DNA of 64,000 nt, from positions 6,456,513 through 6,520,512 of the forward strand of contig NC_084781.1 of NCBI RefSeq assembly GCF_028858725.1, in the 5' to 3' direction. Both the position numbers and the translations under genes were made by a program. Shown here one piece after another: positions 54,840-64,000 of the stretch (within the stretch, counting starts at the first letter, position 1; every line of letters starts with the position of its first letter). Source of the DNA: Colius striatus. Lineage: Eukaryota > Chordata > Aves > Coliiformes > Coliidae. The notes under the pieces were generated by a model. It did not search any database and was not told the origin of the DNA. It saw only the letters and a program-made list of their open reading frames with translations.

Positions 54840-54939
54840 ACAGGATCTGGCTTTGGGAAGTCATGTGCCAGTGGAGCAAGGGAAAGGGGATGCCAGGGCC
54901 AGCTCGCTGCAAAGCACAGCCCGTGTCTCTCTAGTCCCA

Positions 54940-55200
54940 TAATTTTTGTTGGGAAGTTTTATCTTTTTAATTTGTTACATATCATGCATCGTCTGATTAA
55001 TTATTGCTTCTCTGCAGGGAGGACTGGAGTTTATAGAGCAATATAGCATTAGTGTTAGCTTTATACACCCTCAAAGCCCAGAGGAAGCTCAGCAGAGTAC
55101 TTATGCGATGTTCTGTCGATAATAATGACTCAGCATTTGACTGGGCCACGGATATTTCAGAAGTGCTTTATTAAAACATACACAGTGTATGCACCCAACA
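54940..55200. promoter_or_regulatory. Strong candidate conserved non-coding element
   Basis: 'tcccataatttttgttgg' (54935-54952), 'gttacatatcatgcatcg' (54974-54991), 'gtctgattaattattgc' (54991-55007, homeodomain plus SOX-like ATTATTG), 'gagcaatatagcattagtg' (55037-55055) and 'gtcgataataatgactcagc' (55116-55135, with a TGACTCA AP-1 site). Several factor classes are represented in one compact block. Confidence 0.5.
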
Positions 55201-55309
55201 GAAATGCAGCCAGGAGATGCCCGGACCAGCCGGGAGAGTGCTGGGCTGGGGCTGCTCGCAGGCAGAGCCTGCTCGCCTCTACTCTGCCTCAGCTTCAGCC
55301 TCAGCCTCC

Positions 55310-55800
55310 ACAAATCCCCAGCGAGGCAGAGTTTAATTGCCACGGTGGCCTGGGATGCATTGAGCTGCTCAGCCTGTCCTTCAGCTCCGCCAGCGCAGAA
55401 ATAGCCACGATAAAACTCCCTCTCCAGCCGCGTCTCCGCGCCGGCTGCGCGAGAGCCTTCTCCCTGAAGAAACCTCCCCATCCAGCAAAGGATATTAAGG
55501 AGGTTGTAGAAGTGATTGGGGAAGGTACTGCGGCAGGACTACCAGCAATGAAATGCAGTTGAACATTTCCAGCGCTGAGTAAATCATATGTCTTCATAAT
55601 TTGATTGTGCCCCGGTCTCGCAGGTACCTCCCAGCTCTATTGAACACCGATGGAGTTATTTAGAATCATAAATAATATTATCAAAGAGAGTCTGCTGGGT
55701 AAACAGAGCGGGTGTGTAAATCGTCGCCGCGCGGTATTGATCGTTTCTGAGCTGACTAACGAATTACTCTGGTTAAGGGCCTGTGGAAATCACGCTCAGC
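55310..55800. promoter_or_regulatory. Large candidate conserved non-coding element
   Basis: Three parts: 'gagtttaattgccacgg' (55329-55345) with a CpG-rich stretch at 55425-55460; 'gagtaaatcatatgtcttca' (55577-55596) and 'cataatttgattgtgcc'; and 'gaatcataaataatattatc' (55663-55682) followed by 'gtgtaaatcgtcgccgcgcg' (55713-55732) and 'cgaattactctgg'. CpG-containing words inside AT-rich sequence often indicate constraint, because CpG decays quickly when neutral. Confidence 0.5.
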
Positions 55801-57590
55801 GCTTCCAAGGCAGAGGCCCTTTGAAGGCTTTCCCCCAGCGCTGCTGGGCTTCGCTGCCCCGGGCAGGAGCGACGGGAGCTTGTCACGGGCGATGCACAAA
55901 AGCCTTCCCCTAACCTTGGGTCCTACCAGCTTCATCTTTTCCTCCTCATCTTCCTGACATCTTTTTCTCCCCATTTGCCTTGTCCCTGCCACCTTCTTGG
56001 GGAGAAGGGACACGGTGCCAGCTTTGGGGCTGCTCTCAGAGGCGTGCCAGGAGCCTCGCTGCTGCCCTGACCCTGCACTGGCTGCCCACCACCTTCCCAG
56101 ACCCAACACTTCCCCAGGCGCAAACCCAGGCGCTTCTCTCGGTATTTCTTGACTTTCGGGGCTTGGATCTGTTGAAATAGGGCTTTTTCCCCCAGAGCCA
56201 TGTTGACTCCCCTCAGCCCTGCCCCAGGATGAGGAGAAACGAGCCGTCCTTTTCAGCAGAACTTGCTTTTTCTTCTCCTCACCTGCATACTGCGTCTGGT
56301 TACGTTTATAGTTTCTCAGTCCCTTTGATGTAAGGGACTCAAAACCCTTCCCTGCTAATCTGATGCAGCAGCTTCTGAAACGCTGAAGGCTCGGGCTGGG
56401 GATGTGGCAGGGAACCAGGCACCAATTATTGGCGTTTGAGGGGCTGGGGCAACATTAAGAAACAGCTAATTTCAAAACAAATGATGCCATTAAAACGCTT
56501 TTGTTCTTTTTTTCCCCCTGGTTTTTAGACTCCAGGCTCAGCAGAGAAGAGCAAAGCTGGAGCATCCCTGCAGAGCAGCCGTGCTGGGTACAGAGGAGTG
56601 CTCCAGGTCTCTGGGGACAGGAGGAAGAGGAAGAAGGAGGCTTTGAGAGTAAGCTCCTGAGAGTTCAAACTCTCTTGCCCATGAACTATACCAAATCCTT
56701 GCACAGAGATTGATCCATTCAAGCTGCTCCCACACACCTCCCTGGCGAGGTGCTTCTTGGTTAACAGCCAGTAATTTGTGTGCTCCAAACCTTCCTTCCA
56801 CCTTACCTTAGGAAAGTCTTCAGCTATTTGAAGTCGAAAGCAGAGCAAGATGGTCCTGTCCTCCTGCCTGCCACCTACACAAAGACTTGGGGCTTTTGCC
56901 AGAGGGAGAGGAGTGACAAAACAGTGTGTGACGTGGGGCTCCACACCTTAAAGGCCAGAGCGTGCCAAGGAAGAACTTTGGCTCCCAAAAATCAATACCA
57001 TTTTTGCCACAATACTTCATATTTTAGCACCTGATCTTTCCTCTTTCCCAGCCTTTGAGCTGTTATCTTATCTCCACTTTACAAAGGAAGCCCTGTTTAT
57101 TTTCCCTGCAAACAGAGCTCAGTTTTCACAGCCCCTTTGGCAGCCCACGTTAAGCATTACTGAGTTCACCTCTTCTCTCCAAGATGACAGGATTTCTGTC
57201 CCCACTTGCTCTTCCTTTCCCCCTAAAGCTCAGGAAGATCCTCGCTCATGATAGCATTGCTGACATCTGGGAAAGCCAAGGATCTGCTTACACCTGAGCA
57301 GAAATTAGGAATGAGCAGGATGAGCCAGAGACCCTGCTTAGCATCTTCCCAGAAGGAAAGCAAGCTTGTTATCTGGGTGTGATTTCTTTAGTTACTGAAG
57401 GTCTTAAGGACTCCTTATGGATGCTCATCCACCAGGACACAGCTCCCTCCCATGAGGGGCTTTGCCCCGTGGAAGCACACCAGCCCCCAGAGCGAGATGG
57501 CACAGGAGCACATCCCCAGGGAGCCTGGGTGGCTATGCACATGGGCAAAGACGGTAAGGAGCTAAAGCAGGACCTTAATGTCCAGCATGA
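55800..57590. other. Gene-free stretch
   Basis: Filler with an AT patch at 56420-56530 ('accaattattggcg', 'cattaaaacgcttttg'). A weak MIR-like word near 57066 is noted in the rejected list. No gene is supported. Confidence 0.45.
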
Positions 57591-58170
57591 TTCAGGCCAT
57601 TTAATTAGTGTCCCACGCTTGGCATGTTCGATAGTGTTTTCCCCCCGGGGAGAAGCGCACCGGCTCACATATATTGCCTGTTATCTTCCCGAGTACTCAG
57701 AGCAGAATGCTTTTTCAGTAACCTCATCAAAAGGATAAGCGAGGATTCAGATAAGCTTTTCAAGGAGGAAGTCAGGGTTATAATTTTCCGAGACTTCTGA
57801 ATGTCACCTCCAATTTTCGGCTGCACCGCTGGAGCGGCCGTTTGGTTGGAAGCCGCCCGGGCTCAGATATTGAAATGGGTGACCTGTGGACTCGGGCCTC
57901 CTCAGTTCCTGGTCACCCTCAGTCTGGCAGATCCTGGAGTTGAAAGTGCTTGAGATTTCTGACTTTATAATAACGCGGTTTCTCAGAAGTGCAAATTACA
58001 GAGGAATTGGTGCTAAACTCCCCATTAACTATAGAGCCCGAGAAATCCTCAGTGTCCCAAATTACCTGTCACTTTCTCTGTAACACAGCATAATTCTGTC
58101 TCTTCGAGAGAAAAAAAACACACACAAGGAAAAAAGGCCGTGATTTGACATTTCAGTGGAACTCCTAATT
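57590..58170. promoter_or_regulatory. Large candidate conserved non-coding element
   Basis: 'catttaattagtgtccc' (57598-57614), 'cacatatattgcctgttatc' (57666-57685), 'ttttcagtaacctcatc', 'ggttataattttccgag' (57776-57792), 'gctcagatattgaaatgg' (57860-57877), 'ctttataataacgcgg' (57963-57978), 'gtgcaaattacagagg' and 'cattaactatagagcccg'. About 580 bp are almost free of simple repeats, with preserved CpGs. Confidence 0.5.
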
Positions 58171-59920
58171 GACTCTCCAGCCGTAGGGCAGTGTGTTTGC
58201 TGTGCCCACACTCCCTCCCCCCGGGCACTGCAGTGCTCTCCCCTCCTGTGCTGGGAACCCTCCTGCCCTCCTTCCAGAGAGTGTTGGGATCAGAGTGTCT
58301 GGGAGGATGCCCAAAGGGCACGGGGACCAGCCTGATGCTGAACACACTGCAGGGAGAGGGAAAACTCCAGCTAAAGGCAAGTTGCAGGGTTAAAGTGGCT
58401 GCTGCACCCATGATATCCCCACGCCTTGGGGGAGAAATTAGCTTACTAGAGAGGATCTGGGTATGAGATGGGGTGGTTTCCCAGAGTGGGAAGTGGAGGA
58501 CAGGCAGAGTCTAAGGAGCTGGTAAGGAATGGGACGCTGAACTGGTTTCTTCAAGGGGGACACTTTGTTGTGAGTTAGGAATGGCTCTTGGTCCTGTGCC
58601 CAAGGCCACCTTTTTAGCTTCATTTGAGATTTTCACAGGAATTTACCCACAACAACTAAAAAGGACTTTTACATAGATATGGAGGGGAAAGACTCAGGGA
58701 AAAAACCCCAAGCCAGTGACCAAGATGTTTCCTTCTCTGCACCAACGCCTGCTGGAAGGAGCAGGGAGCACATCCCCAGAGCTGCCACCACAGCTGCCAT
58801 TTCTGCCTCGGTTGCTGGGGTTTGCCACACGCCTGTGTGCAGGCTGCTGAAATGCCAGGGGACCCCTGACCCCTGATGGTCCTGAGCCCCTGTGTGACGG
58901 CCACAGAGGGACTGTCCTGGTCTCATCAGCCCTGTGCTCCTCTGCAGCCACACTCATCTCTCCCCTTTTGTTTTTCCCACCCGATTCCAGTAAGTTTAAA
59001 ACGTCTTGTTATCCCAGCAGGGGAGGAAAATTGGGTCCCTGGAGGACATTTGCAAATGCACTGCGCTGCAGCTTTCTCCTGGTTAATGGCAGCACAAACT
59101 GCTTTGTCCAGAGATCTCCAGCCCTGTGCAAGTGTGTAAATCCGGTTCATCTGCACTTAAACACTCAGTCTTGTAGCAGTTAGCAGCTAATTGCCTTTAA
59201 CTTGCCATCGATTTCCCCTTGCCCAGACCCTTCCCCTGCTCTTCCCGGGGGTTTCCCCTCCAGTTGGGGTGGGGCTGAAGCTCAGGTGAACTCAGTTAGC
59301 CCCATGGCAGCTGGCCCAGCTGCTCCTGCTTCTGGATAAAAGGTGGTGCAGAGCAGCCCCTGGCTTGGCTGGAGCTGAGATGTGTCCATGCTGCTGCTGG
59401 GAACAGCGATGGGGATGGTCATGGTGAGTCCTTGCCTGGTTTCTGGCTGTGTTGGCTCCTGCGTGCCCGTGGACAGGGGGTTGCCTCGGGTGGATTTTAC
59501 CCTTGGAGATGGCAAGGAGGGATGCTGGCAGGTGCCAAGGCTCTGTACCCTGCTGCTTAGCTCATAGCCTCTGAGGAGGAGTTTCTGGTTGCAAAAACAG
59601 TGTAGACTCAAGTCTCGGTTGAAGGACTAGACTCTGTGTGTTCTGCAGTGAGGCAGGGCTGGGGAGGTGGAGGGGGAGCACCCTGCCAGCTCTGTGGTGT
59701 GTGGCCCAAGCTGTGCTGGGCTCTGCTGGCAGCTGCCTCTGCATGGGGCTGGGGTATGGCTGCCCCCACATTCTCTCTCCCTCAGCCTGGGGCCGGAGGA
59801 GGAGCTCGGGCTGCCGGCAGCCCCTTCCCCTGGGAGAGGGGGTGGGAAGCTCAGCAGCTCCAGGACGGAGAAGTCAGCAGCAGCTCGGTGCCTTTTCTTC
59901 CTCCCTCCTGGCTGAATCAA
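58170..59920. other. Gene-free stretch
   Basis: GC-rich filler. A 12-bp palindrome CATTTGCAAATG lies at 59047-59058, and a TAGCAGCTAATTGCC patch near 59184. Overlapping frames at 59636-60069 on the plus strand are chance products. Confidence 0.45.
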
Positions 59921-60190
59921 TAATTAAGCATCTTCTAAGTAGTGCAGTTTTGCTTGAAATTTTCCGTTTGGCTTGTGCGTTAGTTGGGAATGAAATATTT
60001 AGAGGACAGAACAGAGCAATAAAGCCAAGACACGTTTTTCTGCTAGTATATTTTATTTATTTTGTTTAATAATGAGGTTCTGTGTCTACCCCCCTCTCTG
60101 TATCAGTGGCTTTCTCCTCTTCCCCTTTCCTTTGGAGGCAGATGATAATATCCCCCTGCTAAAAAAATAATAAAGTCGGGCTTGTCTGAC
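59920..60190. promoter_or_regulatory. AT-rich candidate element
   Basis: 'gaatcaataattaagcatc' (59914-59932), 'gggaatgaaatatttagagg' (59987-60006), 'gctagtatattttatttatt' (60043-60062) and 'gataatatccccctgc' are present. The T-rich stretch at 60030-60075 is partly low complexity, so confidence is moderate to low. Confidence 0.3.
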
Positions 60191-61200
60191 AAATCAGGTC
60201 CTGTGCTCTGATGTTGTAAGTGTTCAAAGGCGTTTCCCAGAAGGTTTGGGCAGAGCATCTCCACACTGATGCTCTTGCTAACCAGTGATTTGTCTGCAAG
60301 GGCAAAGCAAAAGGAATTCCTTCCCTTAAAATTACCTGTTCCCTGGCACAAAGTCTTTAATGATGCCCTGGGCAGAGAAGGGCCCTCTCCACTAAGGGAC
60401 ACAACCTGCCCCATGAGGTTTTGGTGCTGAGTGCTGAGAAGCTAACCTGGGGGGGTCTCTGCAGCTCCCAACCCTTTGTGTGTTGTATTTTCGGGGCCAG
60501 TCCCAGTGCCCTCAGCTGACGTAGGTGGGGAACTGCTGCACCATCTTAAGAAACTCTTTGAGTCTTCAATTGTTTTTCCTCATTCAGCTTTTGGGGATGT
60601 AAAAGCAAATGTAAATCCCTCAAGTAGAAATTGCTCCAAGGAAATTCATATCATGTACAGAGAAGCGCTTCATCCCAACAGCTTCAAAATATTTCACTCA
60701 GATTTTGATCTTTTCTTCAAAACCTGTTTACAGTTTAAAAAGGAGGAGGGGGGAGAAGACTGTATGTATTTGAAATTGTGTATGTATTTGAAATGGAATA
60801 TTTGGCACAAGCAGCCTAAGTGAGTAGAAACTCTTCTTGTCTGAAAAGCAAATGAAGCTTTCCAGCAAAGGAAAAAAATCTGCAGCTTCCTGAGCTCTGG
60901 GCATGACTTGGGGGGAGGTGACTGGCCCTGCTGGGGGTCTGGCCAGCTCTTCTTGGCTGGGAGTTCTGGATTGTGGTCCTTTCCTTATGTAGCAGAGCCT
61001 TTGTCTGTGCCCAGTGGGGTCTGTGGTGGTGGCAGAGCTGAGTCACTGCCCTGGGGCTGCTCCTGCCCGTTGGGCTGTTGGCATTAGCCAGGCTTGGGCT
61101 GATCCTGCCACCTGCATCAGAAGGGTCCCATGAGCATCAAAAGGTGTTTTCTGCTACTAATACCGATCCCCAGAGCTGCTGGGTTGTAGCCTCTGCTCTG
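60190..61200. other. Gene-free stretch
   Basis: A 115-codon frame (60476-60823) runs through AT-richer sequence and ends in an 18-bp tandem duplication. No homology is recognised. The remainder is filler. Confidence 0.4.
60761..60796 (+). repeat. 18-bp tandem duplication
   Basis: TGTATGTATTTGAAATTG (60761-60778) is followed at once by TGTATGTATTTGAAATGG (60779-60796), with one mismatch. Confidence 0.9.
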
Positions 61201-61480
61201 CAAAGGTGTGATTAAATCAATTAAAAATCATAAATAGCAAACCTAAAACTCCTCCAGCCTTCTGCTTCAGGTGTGAAGGCGCTTAAGATAACTAATTATT
61301 TGCACAGCTTGCCTCTGTAAGCTCTTCTGCACTTCAGATAAACATTTGGTATACATTTGAACTCGGAAATTAGGAAGAAAGCCGAGCCGTGTTGATCTGC
61401 TCGGGATCTCGCCATGTTTGAGGAGTCAATCCGTTCATCTTCAGCAAATTAGGGGTGCCCAAAACTGCTGTTTTTCTAAT
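61200..61480. promoter_or_regulatory. Candidate conserved non-coding element
   Basis: 'gattaaatcaattaaaaatc' (61210-61229), 'gataactaattatttgcac' (61287-61305), 'cagataaacatttggtatac' (61336-61355), 'gaaattaggaagaaag' and 'gagtcaatccgttcatc'. Homeodomain and forkhead-like words recur. Confidence 0.45.
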
Positions 61481-61850
61481 ATTTGCTCAGGCTGGCGTCT
61501 CACGCTGCGCCCTCCTGGGAGGAAAGGCTTTTGCAGGAATGTAATCACCGGCTCTTGCCGTTTCCTTGGCTCGGGGGCTGTGGAGCGTGGGAAGCGGAGC
61601 GGGTGTGGGAGGGGGCTCGTGGGGCCCGATCCCTGCGGCACCCGGGCAGGGATGCTGCTCTGAGCGAGGGGCTGTGCCACAGACCCCCCCCATCTGTGCT
61701 CCCACAGCCGCTGTGCGCCCTCCCTGCATCTCTCTTAACTCTCTCCAAACGAGTTTGAAGCTGGGGCTGGGTTGAGCAAGAGGGAAGCTGGGGGAGCAGG
61801 GCTCCCTGTTAATGGGGCCTGAGGCAGGGAGGAGGAACCCGTCCTAGTCA
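61480..61850. other. Gene-free GC-rich stretch
   Basis: CpG-moderate filler between two AT-rich blocks. No features are recognised. Confidence 0.5.
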
Positions 61851-62010
61851 GCTCTCTGTAGTTAATTCTTGGTAATAGTCCTCCCATTGTTATTGTTGTT
61901 GTTAAACTCCTGCATTCTCACTGAGCGAGAGCTAATTATAATAATTAACAGAGAACTCGTGAACTTGTCAAACTGGTAATTATAAACCACAGGGACTTTT
62001 ATCATTAAGA
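61850..62010. promoter_or_regulatory. Candidate enhancer: SOX and homeodomain cluster
   Basis: Two tandem ATTGTT cores (61886-61891 and 61892-61897) with a trailing GTTGTTGTT are followed by TAATTA at 61933-61938, 61942-61947 and 61977-61982. The first two TAATTA form a symmetric TAATTATAATAATTA. Three homeodomain sites plus paired SOX sites within 100 bp are far denser than background. Confidence 0.45.
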
Positions 62011-63100
62011 GGTGCCATTCAGGAGGGGTGGAGGGGCTGCACAGCCTCTCTTGATGAGATCTGTGCCTGTGATGAGTCTCACCTCTGCCCAGGCACCTCC
62101 TCTCCCCGGTCCTGGCTCGCACTGCTCCATCTTCACCAAGCCCTGGCTGCGCAGGGAGTTGGCACTGCAGTCTCCAAAATAAACAAGCGACAAAGGCAAA
62201 CACTTGCCTGCACATCCCCAGGCAGCCCCAGGCCAGCCAGGCAGGGCTGTTGCCAGCATACATGCCGCAGGTGCTGGCTGAGCTTTGGCTCTGGGGAGGG
62301 GGTGAGGATGCTCAGCTGAAGCCTTCCCCTCTTGATGCTCTTGCTCTCCAGCCATCTCCCTCCACAGAGGAGGACCCCGTGGCTCACGGTGCTCCCCTGT
62401 GCTTTTCTGCATCTCCCTGCTTGTAGCTGCAAAACCAACTTGGCCCTTCCCTTCTATGTGCCTCAGAGCCCTCACACTACCCTCCCTACTGTGCCCTGAG
62501 GTGTTCCCTGAGGATCCTGGATGTGTTAGTTGGAAACAGGAGCCATTTCCTTAAAGGAGCTGTTTAAGTGGTTGCTAGAATAAATTATATGCTTCACTCT
62601 GTTTCACTCCAGTTGTGCACACTTATAGGTGCACAATTCTTGAGGAAAGGAGAAATCACAGTGCACACTTGTTTTGACCTTATTAAAGCCCCAAGCTTGC
62701 AATGTTTAGGCTAAACAGTGTTCTGGAGATCTGGCTCGCTCTCAGAGGCGGCTCTAGCAGAGCCCACAGTTTGGGGTATGGCAGGGATGAGCTGAGGCTC
62801 AGATTGCAGCAGTCAGGGTGGCAAGAGAGGGAGCCAGAGGCACCCCTCATGCTGCAGTGTACAGTGCTGCCTGGTTTTGGACCAAACAACATCAGAGAAA
62901 GCAGGCAGGTTTGGGCTGGCTCCAAAGGGTTGCAGCAACCACTATGGCAGCATCTCCCTCTGCGTGCTGGCCCATCACTGGCTCGGTGGAACCCAATGAT
63001 GGCTTCTAAGGAAGGTTTTGTTCCATTGGAAACTGCATTTGCTGGGACAGCACCCCTTCCCTGTGCCAGCCTGCCGTGCCTCTGCAGAGAAGCCCCACAG
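62010..63100. other. Gene-free stretch
   Basis: GC-rich filler with a small AT patch at 62575-62690 ('gaataaattatatgcttcac'). Overlapping minus frames at 61862-62475 are chance. Confidence 0.45.
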
Positions 63101-63360
63101 CAGCATCACTCACTCCTCGTGCAGCTTTGCACATCGCAGGGCAAGTTTTGCTGAGATATTCTCCAAGTTTCCTCCGGTGCCTATTGTGAGCGTTCTCTCC
63201 CGGACAGTAAACAACAAATGGTCCTTTTCACCCAGGAGATAAGATTGTTCATCTTCCAAAGTCACCGGCACTTGTGGTGCCGGGTCTGGAGCAGTTTGAA
63301 TAATGAGCCTTCGGGAGAACTCGTGTTTCTCTTCGTGTCCTTTCCTTAACAAAGACCTGA
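63100..63360. promoter_or_regulatory. Candidate conserved non-coding element with hairpin
   Basis: 'gctgagatattctccaag' (63150-63167), 'cagtaaacaacaaatggtcc' (63205-63224), 'gagataagattgttcatc' (63236-63253), the inverted repeat CCGGCAC-N5-GTGCCGG at 63265-63283, and 'gtttgaataatgagcc' (63294-63309). Mixed composition with retained CpGs. Confidence 0.4.
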
Positions 63361-63847
63361 GGCTCCCAAGGCAGCGGCGGCTGTGCTAGGCTCCGAACGC
63401 GACAGGGGCTGCTTCTGAAGGGCACAAGTTACACAGAAGATTTTCTTTTCTTCCTTTTCTCTTTCTTTTTTCCCCTCCCCCACTTTTCCAATTGTGTTTT
63501 TTGTCAGGCGAACAATCAGCCCTTTATAGCAAAATTCCCCCCAGGAGCAGCACGGCTGCTGCTGCGCAGATCCCCCTCCTCCCTTACAACCACTATCTTG
63601 GAGTGCCTCGCATACACATTTCAATCTTGAAGTTCCCTGTGTCCTTAAAGCCTCGGGTTTGTGGCTCTTCTGTGCCGTTGTTCTCAGCCTCCTTCAGCCT
63701 CTCTCCTCTTCAGCATCCTCCAACTGCGTGGCCCCTGCATCTTGCCTCCCTTGCCTGGCCCTGCTGGCATCCCTTGCCCTGCTGCCCTGTCCCTCCCCAA
63801 TCTGCTGTGTCCCTGCCCTCCACGGCAGCCCTGGGGAAGGATGCATT
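63360..63847. other. Gene-free stretch with pyrimidine tract
   Basis: A nearly pure C/T tract spans about 63440-63490. The remainder to the CR1 boundary is C/T-rich filler. No gene is supported. Confidence 0.5.
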
Positions 63848-64000
63848 TCATAGAATCTTAGAGTCATTTTGGTTGGAAAACACCTTTAAGCTCAAGTCCA
63901 GCCACTTGCCTCACACTGCCAAGCCTGCCACTGAACGTGTCCCTCCACCTCTGCCATGGCATCTTTTAAATATGTCCAGGGATGGTGACTCCACACACAA
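63848..64000 (-). mobile_element. CR1 LINE, 3' end (truncated by window edge)
   Basis: The sequence starts with TCATAGAATCTTAGAGTCA, the complement of the ATTCTATGA-type repeat that ends avian CR1 elements. It continues with 'ttttggttggaaaacacctt', 'caagtccagcc' and 'cttttaaatatgtccaggga'. This is the standard order of the CR1 3' region read on the opposite strand. The element therefore lies on the minus strand with its 3' end at 63848 and runs off the window. It is non-autonomous as seen, with no open frame in this piece. Confidence 0.85.

Noticed and set aside
57060..57110. MIR-like 'ttatctccactttacaaagg'
   Set aside because: Only one conserved block matches and the expected downstream 'aaggtcacacagc' part is missing.
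1..64000. tRNA, rRNA, known microRNA, CRISPR, operon or viral sequences
   Set aside because: No B-box-type GGTTCGAATCC, no recognised microRNA seed-hairpin, no regularly spaced direct repeats and no retroviral or prophage frames were seen on reading both strands. A covariance-model search would be needed to exclude cryptic RNAs.

Overview
This window reads as a gene-free stretch of vertebrate nuclear DNA, most likely from a bird. The best taxonomic marker is at the right edge (63848-64000). There a minus-strand CR1 LINE ends in the octamer-type 3' tail and the 'ggttggaaaacacctttaag' consensus typical of avian CR1. Base composition, short microsatellites, isolated CpG-rich patches and two eroded MIR-like SINEs fit an amniote genome. 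Nothing bacterial or viral is present: no operons, ribosome-binding-site spacing, CRISPR array or prophage genes.

I found no convincing protein-coding gene, tRNA, rRNA or recognisable microRNA. The open reading frames, up to 235 codons, look like the chance frames of a roughly 50% GC sequence. The long ones lie in GC-rich parts, show no domain I recognise, and overlap one another in several frames. Three places deserve testing as real exons. One is a TATA-Inr-splice-donor unit at 33587-33784. One is a phase-compatible two-exon minus-strand reading frame at 21784-22120. The third is a pair of ATG-plus-donor segments at 2978-3038 and 13368-13402.

The dominant architecture is an alternation of GC-rich filler with sharply bounded AT-rich blocks of about 100-600 bp. 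These blocks carry homeodomain (TAATTA), POU octamer (ATGCAAAT), SOX (ATTGTT) and E-box words. That is how deeply conserved non-coding elements of developmental loci look, so I infer a large intron or a gene desert acting as a regulatory landscape. The blocks are at about 2.2, 3.6, 6.0, 8.2, 8.8, 9.9, 12.2-12.6, 13.7, 15.3, 15.8, 18.4, 19.3, 21.2-22.1, 23.8, 29.0, 30.0, 31.7, 32.5, 34.7-35.1, 35.7-36.0, 36.8, 37.3, 39.6-40.4, 42.5, 45.3, 46.8-47.1, 48.3, 49.2-49.7, 51.5-51.8, 54.9-55.8, 57.6-58.1, 61.2, 61.9 and 63.1 kb. Conservation itself cannot be seen from one sequence, so each block is a prediction.

Three CpG-dense islands (about 10.07-10.30, 13.32-13.61 and 32.95-33.13 kb) lie directly beside AT-rich blocks and could be alternative or enhancer-associated promoters. 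Tandem repeats are few and short: 53-bp units at 4.0 kb, 15-bp units at 20.0 kb, 53-bp units at 51.9 kb and 20-bp units at 54.7 kb. Apart from the terminal CR1, the window is almost free of recognisable transposons, which fits selection against insertion in a regulatory block. The host locus could not be identified.
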